From: Tautonia sociabilis | Lineage (GTDB): Bacteria; Planctomycetota; Planctomycetia; Isosphaerales; Isosphaeraceae | Assembly: GCF_003977685.1 (NCBI RefSeq) | Contig: NZ_RYZH01000031.1 | Coordinates: forward strand, 23,410 to 87,409 | Length of the DNA: 64,000 nt | Direction: 5' to 3' | Shown here: positions 9,187 to 18,232 of the stretch, piece by piece | Position numbering within the stretch: the first letter of the stretch is position 1 | Layout of the letters: each line of letters begins with the position of its first letter | Made by a program: the position numbers and the translations under genes | Notes under the pieces: generated by a model | What the model saw: the letters and a program-made list of their open reading frames with translations, nothing else | The model's database searches: none | Told to the model about the DNA's origin: nothing

Positions 9187-11904
9187 TCACGGGGCCAGCC
9201 GGCCGTCGACCACGACCGCCAGCGGCCGGCTGGCCAGGTCGAGCGGAGAGCCGTCCCAGACCGTGAAATCGGCCGGCGCCCCGGGCTCCCAGGGGCTCGC
9301 CGGGCTCCCCTCGACCGGCAACCCGATCGCGGCGAACCCGCCCGCCAGCCCGCGCAGAGCCGACGACGCCGGCAGCCCGACCGCCACGCTCGACGCCGCC
9401 AGCAGCCGCAATTCTTCCGGGTCCTCCGCGGCGAAGAGGACCCTCGCGCCGGCCTCGGCCGCGGCGGCCACGGCCTCCAGCCTCCGCCACGCCACCGGCC
9501 CCGGCGGGATGGGCCGCAGCACCAGCGTCAGCGCGCCCGCTCCCGCCAGCCGGGAGACTCGAGCCGGATGCTCCTCGATCGCCCCCGGCCCGACGAGCAC
9601 GGCCCGCACGCCGAGCGTCTCGGCCAGGTCGAGCGCGGCCTCCACCTCCGCGGGCGACTCGGCCTCGAACAGCGCCGCCGCCGACCCCGACCGGATCTCC
9701 TCCGCCCGATCGCGCCGGATCGCGTCGAGCCGGTCGATCACCGGGCTGGACAGGTAATAATCGAGCCTCCTCCGGGCGCTGGGGTCCTCGCCCCCCTCCA
9801 GGCCGAGGAACGCTCGGACCAGCGCCACCTGGCCCGGCAGGCTCGCCGGATACCGCTCGATGTTCCGGGACGACTCCGACAGCACCAGGCCCACCCCGAT
9901 CACCGGGTCGACCACCGGCTCGATCGCCCCCAGCCGCACCGCCCCCGCCGCTCCGGCCACCACGTTCACCGAGCCGGGCGAGAAGCCCGCCTTCAGCACC
10001 CCGCCTCGGACGAGCCGCCGGACGGTCTTCCCGGTCGGGTCGAACGCGTCGACCGCCCGAAGAAAGCCCGCGTCCGCCCCGGCCGACTCGGCCGCCGCTC
10101 GAGACTGCCCCAGCGTGCTGACCGCCGTCAGCAGGCCGGGAGCGATGACCGCATCCCCCACGTCATAGGTCGGCAGGTCGTCGGCCCCGGCGATCTCCTC
10201 GCCACTGGCGACGATCGTCCCCTCCGCCACCGACAGCGCTCCCGGCCCGATCGAGCCGTCGGGCCGGAGCAGGCGCCTCGACTGGATGACGAAGCGGCTC
10301 GGCAGCCGGTCGGGCAGATCCGCGTCCACGACGGCCACCGGCTCGACCTCTTCGGGGGCCTGGACGTCCGGATCCCGATAGACGACCTCCCCGCCCGAGA
10401 CGACCAGCGCCACCGGCGCCGACGGGTCGAGCGGATCCCCGGCGAAGGCGACCAGGTCGGCCCTCCTCCCCGGGGCGACCGCCCCCAGCTCGTCCCCCAG
10501 CCCCAGCACCTCCGCCGCCCCGGCGGTCAGCGCCCGGAGGACGCGATCGGCCGGCACCCCTCGGGAGACGGCCGCCGCCGCGTGCGCCCGGAGCAGGGCC
10601 GAGTCGGCCGGACGGTCGCCGTAAGTGCCGATCGCCCAGCGGCTGTCCTCGGCCAGCAGCCCGCTCGGCCACGAGTCGGCTCGGCTCCGGCGATAGGGCG
10701 GGCGGCTCCCCAGCTCCAGGATCGGCCCGAGCACCATCGGCGTCCGCCGCCGGACCAGCTCCTCCCGGGCCGACTTCGGGTCGCTCAGCCCCTCGACGAT
10801 CAGCCTCAGGTCGAATTCCTCGGCCAGCGCCAGCGCGTTGCGGAGGTCGTCCTCCCGGTGCACCTCGATCCGGAGCGGCACCTCCCCCCCGAGCAGCTTG
10901 ACCAGGAACTCCTTCGCCTCGTCCCGATCCGGCTCCTTGGGGGGCTCCGCCGGTTTCTTCGATCCCCCGTCCGTGTCGTCCTCGCCGTCCTTCTGGTCCT
11001 CGTCGTCGTCCCCCTCCTCGGGCTCGTCGCCGTCGTCCTCCTCATCTTGGGGGAGGGAGATCGAGCCGGCCTCGTCCCCGGCCGGTTCGTCCTCGGAGCC
11101 CTCGTCGTCCTTCGAGCCGTCCGAGTCCTCCTTCTCGTCGTCCTCCTGGCCCTGCTCCTCGACGTCTTCCTTCTCCTTGCCCTGCTCCTTCTCTTCTGTC
11201 TTGTCGGCCTCCTCCTTGTCGGGCCTGGCCTGCTCCTCGTCGTATTTCTTCTTGGCCTCGGCGTACTTCTCCCACTCTTCCTTGTATTTTTTCAGGCCTT
11301 CAATCGATCGCTTGAGCTGCTCGTATTGCTGGTAGCGGAGGATGGAGTTCGTCGAGGAGTCGTTCACCCCGAGCGCGGCCTGCACGAAGGCGTCCGGCCT
11401 GATCGTCAGCCTCGCCACCGCTCCCCCCGGGCCGACGCGGAGGACCGCCCCCCGACCTCCGAAGAGGCCGGTGTTGCCCGGCTGCACGGCCACGGCGGTC
11501 ACTCCCGACCGGGCCACGTCCCGCCAGTCCTCGGCAAACGGGTCGACGCCGTCCAGGATGTTCAGCCCCCCGTCGTTCCCGCTGTCTCGGCGAGACTCGG
11601 GGGGGAGCCAGAGCACGCTCCTGGCGTCGATCAGCCCCGGCGTCAGCGTCAGGCCCGAGACGTCGATCCGATCGGCCTCCTCGGGGACCTCGACCTCCAG
11701 GCCCACCGCCTCGATCCGATCCCCTCGGATCAACACCGTCCCCCCATCGATCGTCCCCGAGTCGGACTGCGACAGGATCCGGGCGCCCACCAGCGCCCTG
11801 ACCCCGGCGTCCTCGGGCCCGTCTCCGGCCGCCCCCGGCGGCTCGGCAACGAGCAACGACAGAACAATCAGCCCGATCGAGCGGCGCAACGTCAGCATCG
11901 GCAT
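9187..11904 (-). CDS. Double-domain amidohydrolase-like protein, first gene of the array
   Basis: This 905-residue protein opens with MPMLTLRRSIGLIVLSLLVA, a signal peptide. Two amidohydrolase-like domains follow. The first has VLIRGDRIEAVGLEVEVPEE and LTPGLIDARSVLW, and the second has VIAPGLLTAVSTLG; neither has HxH. The first domain carries a helical segment (YEQLKRSIEGLKKYKEEWEK) and a very acidic stretch of roughly 100 residues. The stretch sits just before LLGGEVPLRIEVHREDDLRNAL, a conserved block also present in the paralogs. A candidate promoter with flanking inverted repeats lies about 90 nt upstream, which makes this the likely head of the seven-gene operon. A start two codons later (MLTLRR) is possible. 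Confidence 0.83.
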   Translation of the reverse strand: MPMLTLRRSIGLIVLSLLVAEPPGAAGDGPEDAGVRALVGARILSQSDSGTIDGGTVLIRGDRIEAVGLEVEVPEEADRIDVSGLTLTPGLIDARSVLWLPPESRRDSGNDGGLNILDGVDPFAEDWRDVARSGVTAVAVQPGNTGLFGGRGAVLRVGPGGAVARLTIRPDAFVQAALGVNDSSTNSILRYQQYEQLKRSIEGLKKYKEEWEKYAEAKKKYDEEQARPDKEEADKTEEKEQGKEKEDVEEQGQEDDEKEDSDGSKDDEGSEDEPAGDEAGSISLPQDEEDDGDEPEEGDDDEDQKDGEDDTDGGSKKPAEPPKEPDRDEAKEFLVKLLGGEVPLRIEVHREDDLRNALALAEEFDLRLIVEGLSDPKSAREELVRRRTPMVLGPILELGSRPPYRRSRADSWPSGLLAEDSRWAIGTYGDRPADSALLRAHAAAAVSRGVPADRVLRALTAGAAEVLGLGDELGAVAPGRRADLVAFAGDPLDPSAPVALVVSGGEVVYRDPDVQAPEEVEPVAVVDADLPDRLPSRFVIQSRRLLRPDGSIGPGALSVAEGTIVASGEEIAGADDLPTYDVGDAVIAPGLLTAVSTLGQSRAAAESAGADAGFLRAVDAFDPTGKTVRRLVRGGVLKAGFSPGSVNVVAGAAGAVRLGAIEPVVDPVIGVGLVLSESSRNIERYPASLPGQVALVRAFLGLEGGEDPSARRRLDYYLSSPVIDRLDAIRRDRAEEIRSGSAAALFEAESPAEVEAALDLAETLGVRAVLVGPGAIEEHPARVSRLAGAGALTLVLRPIPPGPVAWRRLEAVAAAAEAGARVLFAAEDPEELRLLAASSVAVGLPASSALRGLAGGFAAIGLPVEGSPASPWEPGAPADFTVWDGSPLDLASRPLAVVVDGRLAP

Positions 11905-11988
11905 CGTCTTTCAGTCGGCGCAACGATGTCGTCTCGCGGCCGGACGTCGCGGAGAGAGGAGCGGACGACGCCGGCCGTGTCTCTGCTC

Positions 11989-12024
11989 TTCCCATCATAG
12001 CCAGCAAGACAGGCAGGATGGGAA
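11989..12024 (-). promoter_or_regulatory. Candidate promoter and inverted repeat of the amidohydrolase operon
   Basis: Reading leftwards, a TATGAT -10 box (minus strand, 11994-11999) lies 90 nt before the first amidohydrolase start. Perfect 8-bp inverted arms TTCCCATC and GATGGGAA sit at 11989-11996 and 12017-12024, 20 nt apart, so they bracket the region where RNA polymerase would bind. No good -35 box at 17 nt is seen. The arms look like a regulator site; this is inferred from symmetry only. Confidence 0.4.
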
Positions 12025-12087
12025 GCTTTTCCCGAAACGTTTCATCGTCGCGGTCGCGCCCTTCGGAAGGCCTCGCTCGACCTCCGG

Positions 12088-15000
12088 TCAGTCCCGGGCC
12101 GAGGGCGCCGGCCCTCCCTCCGGTGACGGCGCCCGGACCCGATTCGGCCCCGACCCGCCGTCCTCGGGAGAGTCCGCCGGCGTCGCGATCGCCAGCCGAT
12201 GCCCCTGCCGCTCGAGCCTGCCGGAGGAGAGCAGGCCGTCGACGACCGAGGCCACCCGAGCCCGCATCTCGTCCGTCGTTCTGGGGAAGCCGAGCAGCCG
12301 GCAGACCGCCGCCGGCAGGTCGTCCGGGTCGACGCGGAAGGCGTCGGCGACCACCCGCTCGACCGCCGAGGCCAGCTCCTCGGGGCAGACGTACTCCAGC
12401 CGTCGAGACGAGGCCGGCAGGGCCGATCGGTCCCTCGGTCGGGGCCGTTCCAGGTCGCTCGGCCAGAGGAAGGCCCCTCGGCGTCGCACCGGGCCGCCGT
12501 CCCGGAAGGGGGCCGTCGCGGCCCGCTCGATCGCCTCCTTCGGCCGGCCGGCCAGCCGCTTCAGGCCCACCGCCTCGGCGATCCGACGCACCACCTCCGT
12601 CTCGTGCACCGGGCCTTCCACCCGGACGACCTCGGCGACCCAGGCCGCCAGCGTCTCGGCCGGCAGCGCGGCCGGGTCCGACTCGTCGGGGCCGACCTCC
12701 AGCCGAGCCGCCTCGTAGGGCGGCAGCGCCGGCAGCTCGGGCCCTCCCGCCGAGGGCCGGGCGTCCCGAGCGATCCCCCCCGCCTTCGGGGTGATCGGCT
12801 CGGCTCCCGGCGGGTCGTCCTCCCGCTCGATCTCCGCCACCAGCGCCCGCAGACGCCCCTCCGGGTCGTGCCACCAGTCCGGCGACCACGCCCGGGCCAA
12901 CCGCCAGCCCAGGCCGCGCAACACCGCCGGCCGGATGCGCTCGCGGTCCCTCGCCGACCTCGGCGCCGAATACGACGGGCCGTCGCAGAGCACCCCCAGG
13001 CGATATCGCCCTGGATGCTCCGGGTCGACCACCGCCAGGTCCACCCGAGATTCCGACGACCCCAATCCCCGCACCACCTCGTACCCCTCCGCCCGCATCG
13101 CCTCGGCCACCTGCTCCTCGAACGGCGACCCTTCCCCGGCAGGAGCCCCGGAACGCTCTCCCTCGTCCTCCAGCGTCCCCAGTTCGGCGAACCGCAGGAA
13201 GGTCTTCAGCGCCCGAACGCCCCGGGCCGTCGCCCTGCTGGAATCGAGATCCGAGCTTCTTAGATTCGTGAACACCTCGCAGCGCAGCCGAGCCCGAGTG
13301 ATCAGCACGTTGAGCCGGCGCTCTCCCCCCTCGCCGTTGAGCGGCCCGAAGTTCATCGACACCCGCCCCCCGGCGTCCCGGCCGTAGCCGACGCTGATGA
13401 ACATGGCGTCGCGCTCGTCCCCCTGCACGCTCTCCAGGTTCTTGACGAAGAACGGCTCCGGCCCGTCGTCGGCGAAGAACGGCTCGCACGAGGGGTCGTC
13501 CCGCCGCAGCCGCTCCAGGACTCGGCTGATCGCCTCCGCCTGCGCCGCGCTGAAGGCGGCCACGCCGAGGGTCAAGCGGCTCCCTTCCGGCCTCGAGAGC
13601 TGCGCTCGGGCGAAGGCCATCGCCGCCTCGGCCACCGCTCGGGCCTCCTCGGGGTTCGTCCGAGAGCGGCCCCGGTCGTAGACCGTCTCCGGCAGGAGGC
13701 GCAGCACCAGGCCCCGCTCCGAGCGGTCCCGCTCGGGCCCCGGGAAGACGATCAGGCGGCCGTCGTAGAACGCTCGGTTCGACACGGCGATCAGCGACTC
13801 GTGCCGGCTCCGGTAGTGCCAGCGCAGCATCCGCCTCGGCGCCCCCTGGGCCAGGAACAGGCCGAGGATGCTCTCCAGCGCATCAGAGGCGATCCCCGCC
13901 GCCTCGTCGTCGTCCTCGACCGTCTCATCGCCGGCGGTCAGGCGGTCGAAGAAGGTGGTGGGGGGCAACTGGCGATCATCTCCCACCACCACCGCCTGCC
14001 TTCCTCGCAGCAGGGCCCCGAGCGCGTCGACCGGCCGCACCTGGCTGGCCTCGTCGAAGACGACCAGGTCGAACGCCAGTTGCCCCGGCTCCAGGTACGC
14101 CGCCACCGACAGCGGGCTCATCAGAAAGACCGGCTTCACCGCCTGCACCGCCCGTCCCGCCTGGGAGAAGAGCACGCGGAGGGGCAGGTGCCGGGTCTTC
14201 TTCTCCAGCTCTCGGCGGAGCACCGCCAGGTCCCCCGCCATCGCCTGGTGTCTCGGCAATCGCGACCAGTGCTCCCGGGCCGCCCACGCCCGGTTGTGCC
14301 CGAGCACCGCCACATCCAGCCGAGCGAACCTCCCCGCCATCGCCTCGTGGTCCCCCCCCGAGAAGCCCCCCAGCGCCGGCCGCTCCCGGGCCGCTCGGTC
14401 GAGCAGCGCCTCGGCCCACCGAGCCCGGAAGGCGGTCGCCAGCAGCCTCGCCGCCTCCGGCCACGACCGGCTTGCCTCCACCACCGCCCCGAGGCCGGCC
14501 TCCCGACAACTCGCCGCCCGCTGGTTCACCAGCGCGACCGCGTGCAGGTGTTCCGAATGCTCCGCCACCGCCTCGATCCGCTCCAGCAGCTCCTCGAACG
14601 GCAGCGCGAACCAGTCCGGCACCACCGCCGGATCGATCCTCATTCCCATCCCTGATCGAACGCGATCCCTTCCGTCCCATGGCGACGGATCACGGGCGGG
14701 CGAGCCGCCCGTGGCCCCCCGAATGTCCACGTCGTCCCGGACCGCTTCGGATCGGCCATCGTGCGCGACTGGCCCGCCGGCGCTCCGGTCGACCGGATCT
14801 CCCCGGTCGGCGCTCCCCCCGACATGGGCTCCCACCAGGCCCCCCGGCCCCCCAATCCCGGCGAACGCGGCCAGCTCCTCGATCGCCTCCCGCTGCCGGG
14901 CCAGCGCCCCGAGCAGCCGGTCGGCCAGCGGCAGGGCCCGACGGATCGCGTCGTCATCGCCGAGCGCCTCGATCACCCCGGCCGGCAGCCGGCCGGTCCT

Positions 15001-17124
15001 CGCCTCCTCCCGCACCCGCCGGGCGAACCGGGCCACCTCGGCCAGCTCGGCGAAGTCGGAGCGATCGCCCCGCCATCGGCTCCCGAAGAGGAGGGCGGCC
15101 GAGCACGAGAACCGGCCGATCGCCTCCCTCCTCCGCTGCGCCTCCAGCACCGAGTCGACCAGCGCCAGCCGCCCGGCGTTCGTCCTCGGCGGCTCCCCCC
15201 GGCAGAGCGTCGCCAGCCGGAAGGCCGCCCGCCGGTATCGGCCCGAGGTCCATCGCCACCAGCGCCGGCCCACCGTGTTGAACGCCTCCCGAGTCTCGAC
15301 CAGGTCCCGATCCCACGCCTCGGGCAGCAGGACGGCGTCAAGCTCCCGGTGCAATCGAGCGAGCGTCGCTCCCGAGTCCAGCAGCTCGTCCAGGTCCCTC
15401 CCCCGCTCCTCCCACGAGTCGTCGGCCAGGGTCAGCCCCACCGGCAATCCGCCCTTCGGCAGCGGGCGGACGGCCTCGGCCATCGCCTCCGAGCCGGGAA
15501 GGTCGGCGGGGCAGGGGATCCCGAGCGCCTCGGCCAGCTCCTCGGCCGCCGAGCGCACCGCCTCGGTCGCGGCCCGAGCCTCGTTGGCGCGGCGGAACAG
15601 TTCGGAGCGATCCGACGGCGTCCAGAGCGACCGGCCCGACCGCCGCATTGGGTGATCGGCCGGCAGGGTCAGATCCGCCATCCTCGCCTGGAGCTGCTCG
15701 ACCATCAGCTCCCGCTCTCGGAACTCCGGCGCCGACCACTCGGCCAGGCCCGGCACATCCATCGGCGGCGGCACCGCTCCTCCCAGCGCGGCCCGCTCGC
15801 GCAGCAGGATGCCCGCCGCCTCGTGCGGGGTGACGCCGCTGGAGCCGATGGGGGTTGTCACCGCCTCGGCGAAGGCGTTGAGCCGGCCGCGCAGGTCGCC
15901 CAGCACCTTCGCGTCGTCCTCGGCCGCCCCCACGCGAGGCCGGCCGAGCTGGAGCGTCCGGCGCAGCTCGTCCAGCACGTCTCGCTTCCGCGTCCGGTTG
16001 CTGTGCAATTCCAGGCACGCCGCCCCCAGGCCGACGGCGTCCAGGCGGCGGTGCACCACCTCCAGCGCCGCCGCCTTCTCGGCCACGAACAGGACCGACT
16101 TCCCCCGGCCGACCGCCTCGGCGATCAGGTTGGCGATCGTCTGGCTCTTGCCCGTCCCCGGAGGCCCCTGGATGACCAGCGTCCTCCCCCGCATCGCGTC
16201 GACCAGCGCGAGCGTCTGCGAGGCGTCCGCGTCGAGCACCGGCCTCACGTCGATCGGCCCGAGGCGGTCGTCCAGGTGCTCCTCCTCGCCGATCGCCGGC
16301 TCCCCCTCGTCCAGCCCCTCCCCCAGCAGCCCCGACAGCACCGGGTGCGCCGACGGCCGCGCACCCTCCGGCCACCGCGACGGGTCCAGGTCACGGTACA
16401 TGAGCAATCGGCTGAACGAGAAGAACCCCAGCGCCGCCGCCTCGCGGTCGACCTCCCAACCCTCCTCGCCCGAGACGGCCGCGCCCACCGCGTCGAAGTA
16501 CGCCGACGGATCCAGATCGTCCGCCCCCGGGATCTCCGGCAGCTCGATCCCGAACCCCGCCCGCAGCCGCTCCGAGAGCGACAGGTTCGTCTCCAGGTCC
16601 TCCCCCGAGTACCGCACTCGGAAGCGGTCCCTCGCGCCCGATCGGCCCAGCGCCACCGGCACCAGGATCAGCGGCGCCCGCACCCTCCGGCCGTTCCGCT
16701 CCTCCGACCACGAGAGCATCCCCAGGGCCAGGAACAGCGTGTTGACCCCCAGTTCCTCCACCGATCCCCGGGCCGCCGCGTCGATCGCCAGCAGCCGCTC
16801 CTGCAACGGCTCGGCCGGCAGGTCGGTCTGGAGGATCAGATCGGTCGGGTCCGCCGGCGGCAGCTCGAGGCCGACGCCCGGAGCCTCCCCCTCCGCCCGA
16901 TCGCCCGACGCCCCCTCCTCCGGCCGGTCGGGGGCCGGGGCGAAAGCCATGCGGCGCCCTTCTCGGACGAGCAGCCGGACCACTTCGACCGGCGACTCGC
17001 CGACAATCGTCAGGCCTCTCCTCCTCGGGCGATAGTTCAACAGCGGGTTGCGCAAGCTCAGGTCGAGCAGTGCGCGGCGGTCGGCGTCGAGCCGCTCGGC
17101 GATCACGGCGGAGGGGACAGACAT
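12088..17124 (-). CDS. DUF4011-type superfamily 1 helicase with C-terminal Vsr/MTES_1575-like nuclease domain
   Basis: The start chosen is MSVPSAVIAERLDADRRALL (1,678 residues). The N-terminal about 230 residues match the DUF4011 pattern (DLSLRNPLLNYRPRRRGL). A split SF1 helicase follows: Walker A GPPGTGKSQT at residues 320-329, Walker B VVFDEAS near 1021, and DDRQLPPT near 1053. Residues about 1325-1420 (AMRAEGYEVVRGLGSSESRVDLAV, LGVLCDGPSYS) look like the restriction-endonuclease-fold domain found in this architecture, followed by a DUF3320-like tail. Proteins of this build are reported as single-gene antiviral systems (Hhe type). Residues about 760-825 are a low-complexity insert with an embedded hairpin. 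No partner gene is adjacent. A defence role is family-based inference. Confidence 0.8.
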   Translation of the reverse strand: MSVPSAVIAERLDADRRALLDLSLRNPLLNYRPRRRGLTIVGESPVEVVRLLVREGRRMAFAPAPDRPEEGASGDRAEGEAPGVGLELPPADPTDLILQTDLPAEPLQERLLAIDAAARGSVEELGVNTLFLALGMLSWSEERNGRRVRAPLILVPVALGRSGARDRFRVRYSGEDLETNLSLSERLRAGFGIELPEIPGADDLDPSAYFDAVGAAVSGEEGWEVDREAAALGFFSFSRLLMYRDLDPSRWPEGARPSAHPVLSGLLGEGLDEGEPAIGEEEHLDDRLGPIDVRPVLDADASQTLALVDAMRGRTLVIQGPPGTGKSQTIANLIAEAVGRGKSVLFVAEKAAALEVVHRRLDAVGLGAACLELHSNRTRKRDVLDELRRTLQLGRPRVGAAEDDAKVLGDLRGRLNAFAEAVTTPIGSSGVTPHEAAGILLRERAALGGAVPPPMDVPGLAEWSAPEFRERELMVEQLQARMADLTLPADHPMRRSGRSLWTPSDRSELFRRANEARAATEAVRSAAEELAEALGIPCPADLPGSEAMAEAVRPLPKGGLPVGLTLADDSWEERGRDLDELLDSGATLARLHRELDAVLLPEAWDRDLVETREAFNTVGRRWWRWTSGRYRRAAFRLATLCRGEPPRTNAGRLALVDSVLEAQRRREAIGRFSCSAALLFGSRWRGDRSDFAELAEVARFARRVREEARTGRLPAGVIEALGDDDAIRRALPLADRLLGALARQREAIEELAAFAGIGGPGGLVGAHVGGSADRGDPVDRSAGGPVAHDGRSEAVRDDVDIRGATGGSPARDPSPWDGRDRVRSGMGMRIDPAVVPDWFALPFEELLERIEAVAEHSEHLHAVALVNQRAASCREAGLGAVVEASRSWPEAARLLATAFRARWAEALLDRAARERPALGGFSGGDHEAMAGRFARLDVAVLGHNRAWAAREHWSRLPRHQAMAGDLAVLRRELEKKTRHLPLRVLFSQAGRAVQAVKPVFLMSPLSVAAYLEPGQLAFDLVVFDEASQVRPVDALGALLRGRQAVVVGDDRQLPPTTFFDRLTAGDETVEDDDEAAGIASDALESILGLFLAQGAPRRMLRWHYRSRHESLIAVSNRAFYDGRLIVFPGPERDRSERGLVLRLLPETVYDRGRSRTNPEEARAVAEAAMAFARAQLSRPEGSRLTLGVAAFSAAQAEAISRVLERLRRDDPSCEPFFADDGPEPFFVKNLESVQGDERDAMFISVGYGRDAGGRVSMNFGPLNGEGGERRLNVLITRARLRCEVFTNLRSSDLDSSRATARGVRALKTFLRFAELGTLEDEGERSGAPAGEGSPFEEQVAEAMRAEGYEVVRGLGSSESRVDLAVVDPEHPGRYRLGVLCDGPSYSAPRSARDRERIRPAVLRGLGWRLARAWSPDWWHDPEGRLRALVAEIEREDDPPGAEPITPKAGGIARDARPSAGGPELPALPPYEAARLEVGPDESDPAALPAETLAAWVAEVVRVEGPVHETEVVRRIAEAVGLKRLAGRPKEAIERAATAPFRDGGPVRRRGAFLWPSDLERPRPRDRSALPASSRRLEYVCPEELASAVERVVADAFRVDPDDLPAAVCRLLGFPRTTDEMRARVASVVDGLLSSGRLERQGHRLAIATPADSPEDGGSGPNRVRAPSPEGGPAPSARD
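14691..14713. repeat. Perfect 9-bp hairpin inside the helicase gene
   Basis: CACGGGCGG and CCGCCCGTG form a perfect 9-bp stem around the loop GCGAG, within a stretch (about 14,640-14,830) that encodes Gly/Asp/Arg/Ser-rich residues with no helicase motif. It looks like a small repeat inserted in frame; no target duplication was identified. Confidence 0.6.
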
Positions 17125-17184
17125 CGTTCGGTCGCCCTCGGGCGGCAGGGGATGGGGAGGCAATACCGGGTCGGGACCGCGTCG

Positions 17185-17598
17185 TCAATTCGGCCCAAAG
17201 GTCGGTTCGAGGTACGCGATGACGCATCCGAAGGTCAGGAGCATCGACGCGAGCGTGCCCACCGCCATCAGCACCAGGCCGACCGCCCGGCCCCGGATGC
17301 CGATCCAGTAGAGGTACGCCTCCGCGATCGGCCCCGCGGTGAAACAGACATTCGCCAGGACCGCTCCCACGATCGCGAACCCATAGAACTCCGGGTCGCC
17401 CAGCGTGCGTCCAAGGTCCAGGAGCGCGGTCAGCACCGTCACGCCGAGCAGGATGGCGTTGTCGAGCACCCACCATCGCTCCCAGCGCCTCAGCACCGGC
17501 CCGGGAGCGAGGTCCGAGTCGACAACGGGCGTCGCGGCTCCCGTCTCGGCCGGCTCACCGGGCGCCGTGTCGAATTCCGAGGGGTCGAAGTCATCCAT
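17185..17598 (-). CDS. Small membrane protein, four predicted helices
   Basis: This 137-residue protein has an acidic N-terminal cytoplasmic-type tail (MDDFDPSEFDTAPGEPAE). It then has four hydrophobic segments, around VLDNAILLGVTVLTALLDL, GFAIVGAVLANVCFTAG, AEAYLYWIGIRGRAVGLVLM and TLASMLLTFGCVIAYLEP. No family is recognised. It lies 18 nt downstream of cdd on the same strand and 60 nt before the helicase gene, so it may be co-transcribed with cdd. Base composition matches its neighbours. Function unknown; it is called a gene from its clean membrane pattern, ATG start and tight packing. Confidence 0.65.
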   Translation of the reverse strand: MDDFDPSEFDTAPGEPAETGAATPVVDSDLAPGPVLRRWERWWVLDNAILLGVTVLTALLDLGRTLGDPEFYGFAIVGAVLANVCFTAGPIAEAYLYWIGIRGRAVGLVLMAVGTLASMLLTFGCVIAYLEPTFGPN

Positions 17599-17616
17599 CC
17601 GCGCCCGCCCCGTCGC

Positions 17617-18033
17617 TCACTCCGCCAGGTCGTGCGGCCCGAACGCCCCGGGCAGCAGGTCGGCCAGGCGATGGCGGAGCACCTCCGGCCCCTCGCAGGC
17701 CGAGATGATCTCCGCCCCCGGGCCGAACTCGTGGATCACCTGCCGGCACGCCCCGCACGGGGGCGTCGGCCGGGGCGTCGGCGTGAAGACGACGACCGCT
17801 CGGATCGACCGCTCGCCCCGGGCCACGGCCGAGAAGATCGCATTCCGCTCGCCGCAGATCGTCAAGCCGTACGACGCGTTCTCCACGTTGCACCCGGCAA
17901 CGATCTCCCCGCCCTCCCCCAGCACCGCCGCTCCCACCGGGAACCGGCTGTACGGGCAATAGGCCGACGCGCTCGCCCGGCGGGCGGCGTCGATCAGCCT
18001 GCCGATCATCTCGTCATCGACCGCGACCGCCAT
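17617..18033 (-). CDS. cdd: Cytidine deaminase
   Basis: This 138-residue protein is of the usual length for the homotetrameric cytidine deaminase, which converts cytidine and deoxycytidine to uridine forms in pyrimidine salvage. Zinc-binding and catalytic motifs are complete: C-G-E at residues 60-62 (ICGERNAIF), with Glu62 as the proton shuttle, and PCGACRQ with Cys93 and Cys96. The substrate-binding segment YSRFPVGAAVL and the CNVENASYG block are also present. ATG start. It is followed after 18 nt by a small membrane gene. The soluble cytoplasmic location is family knowledge. Confidence 0.93.
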   Translation of the reverse strand: MAVAVDDEMIGRLIDAARRASASAYCPYSRFPVGAAVLGEGGEIVAGCNVENASYGLTICGERNAIFSAVARGERSIRAVVVFTPTPRPTPPCGACRQVIHEFGPGAEIISACEGPEVLRHRLADLLPGAFGPHDLAE

Positions 18034-18232
18034 GCCGGAGCCCCTTCGCCGGCCGACCGGCCGGGACCCCGATCGTACCAGGTCGGGCCGCTCAAGGGAG
18101 AGACACAGGCCGGTACGGAGCCCAGGAGCCCAGGAGGAGCTTCGGCGAGGGGAGGGGAGAGCAGAGGAGGGAGGAGATCCTCCTCCCCTACTCGGCTTCT
18201 CGACTCGGCGAGGGCGGCCGTCCCCCTCCGGC

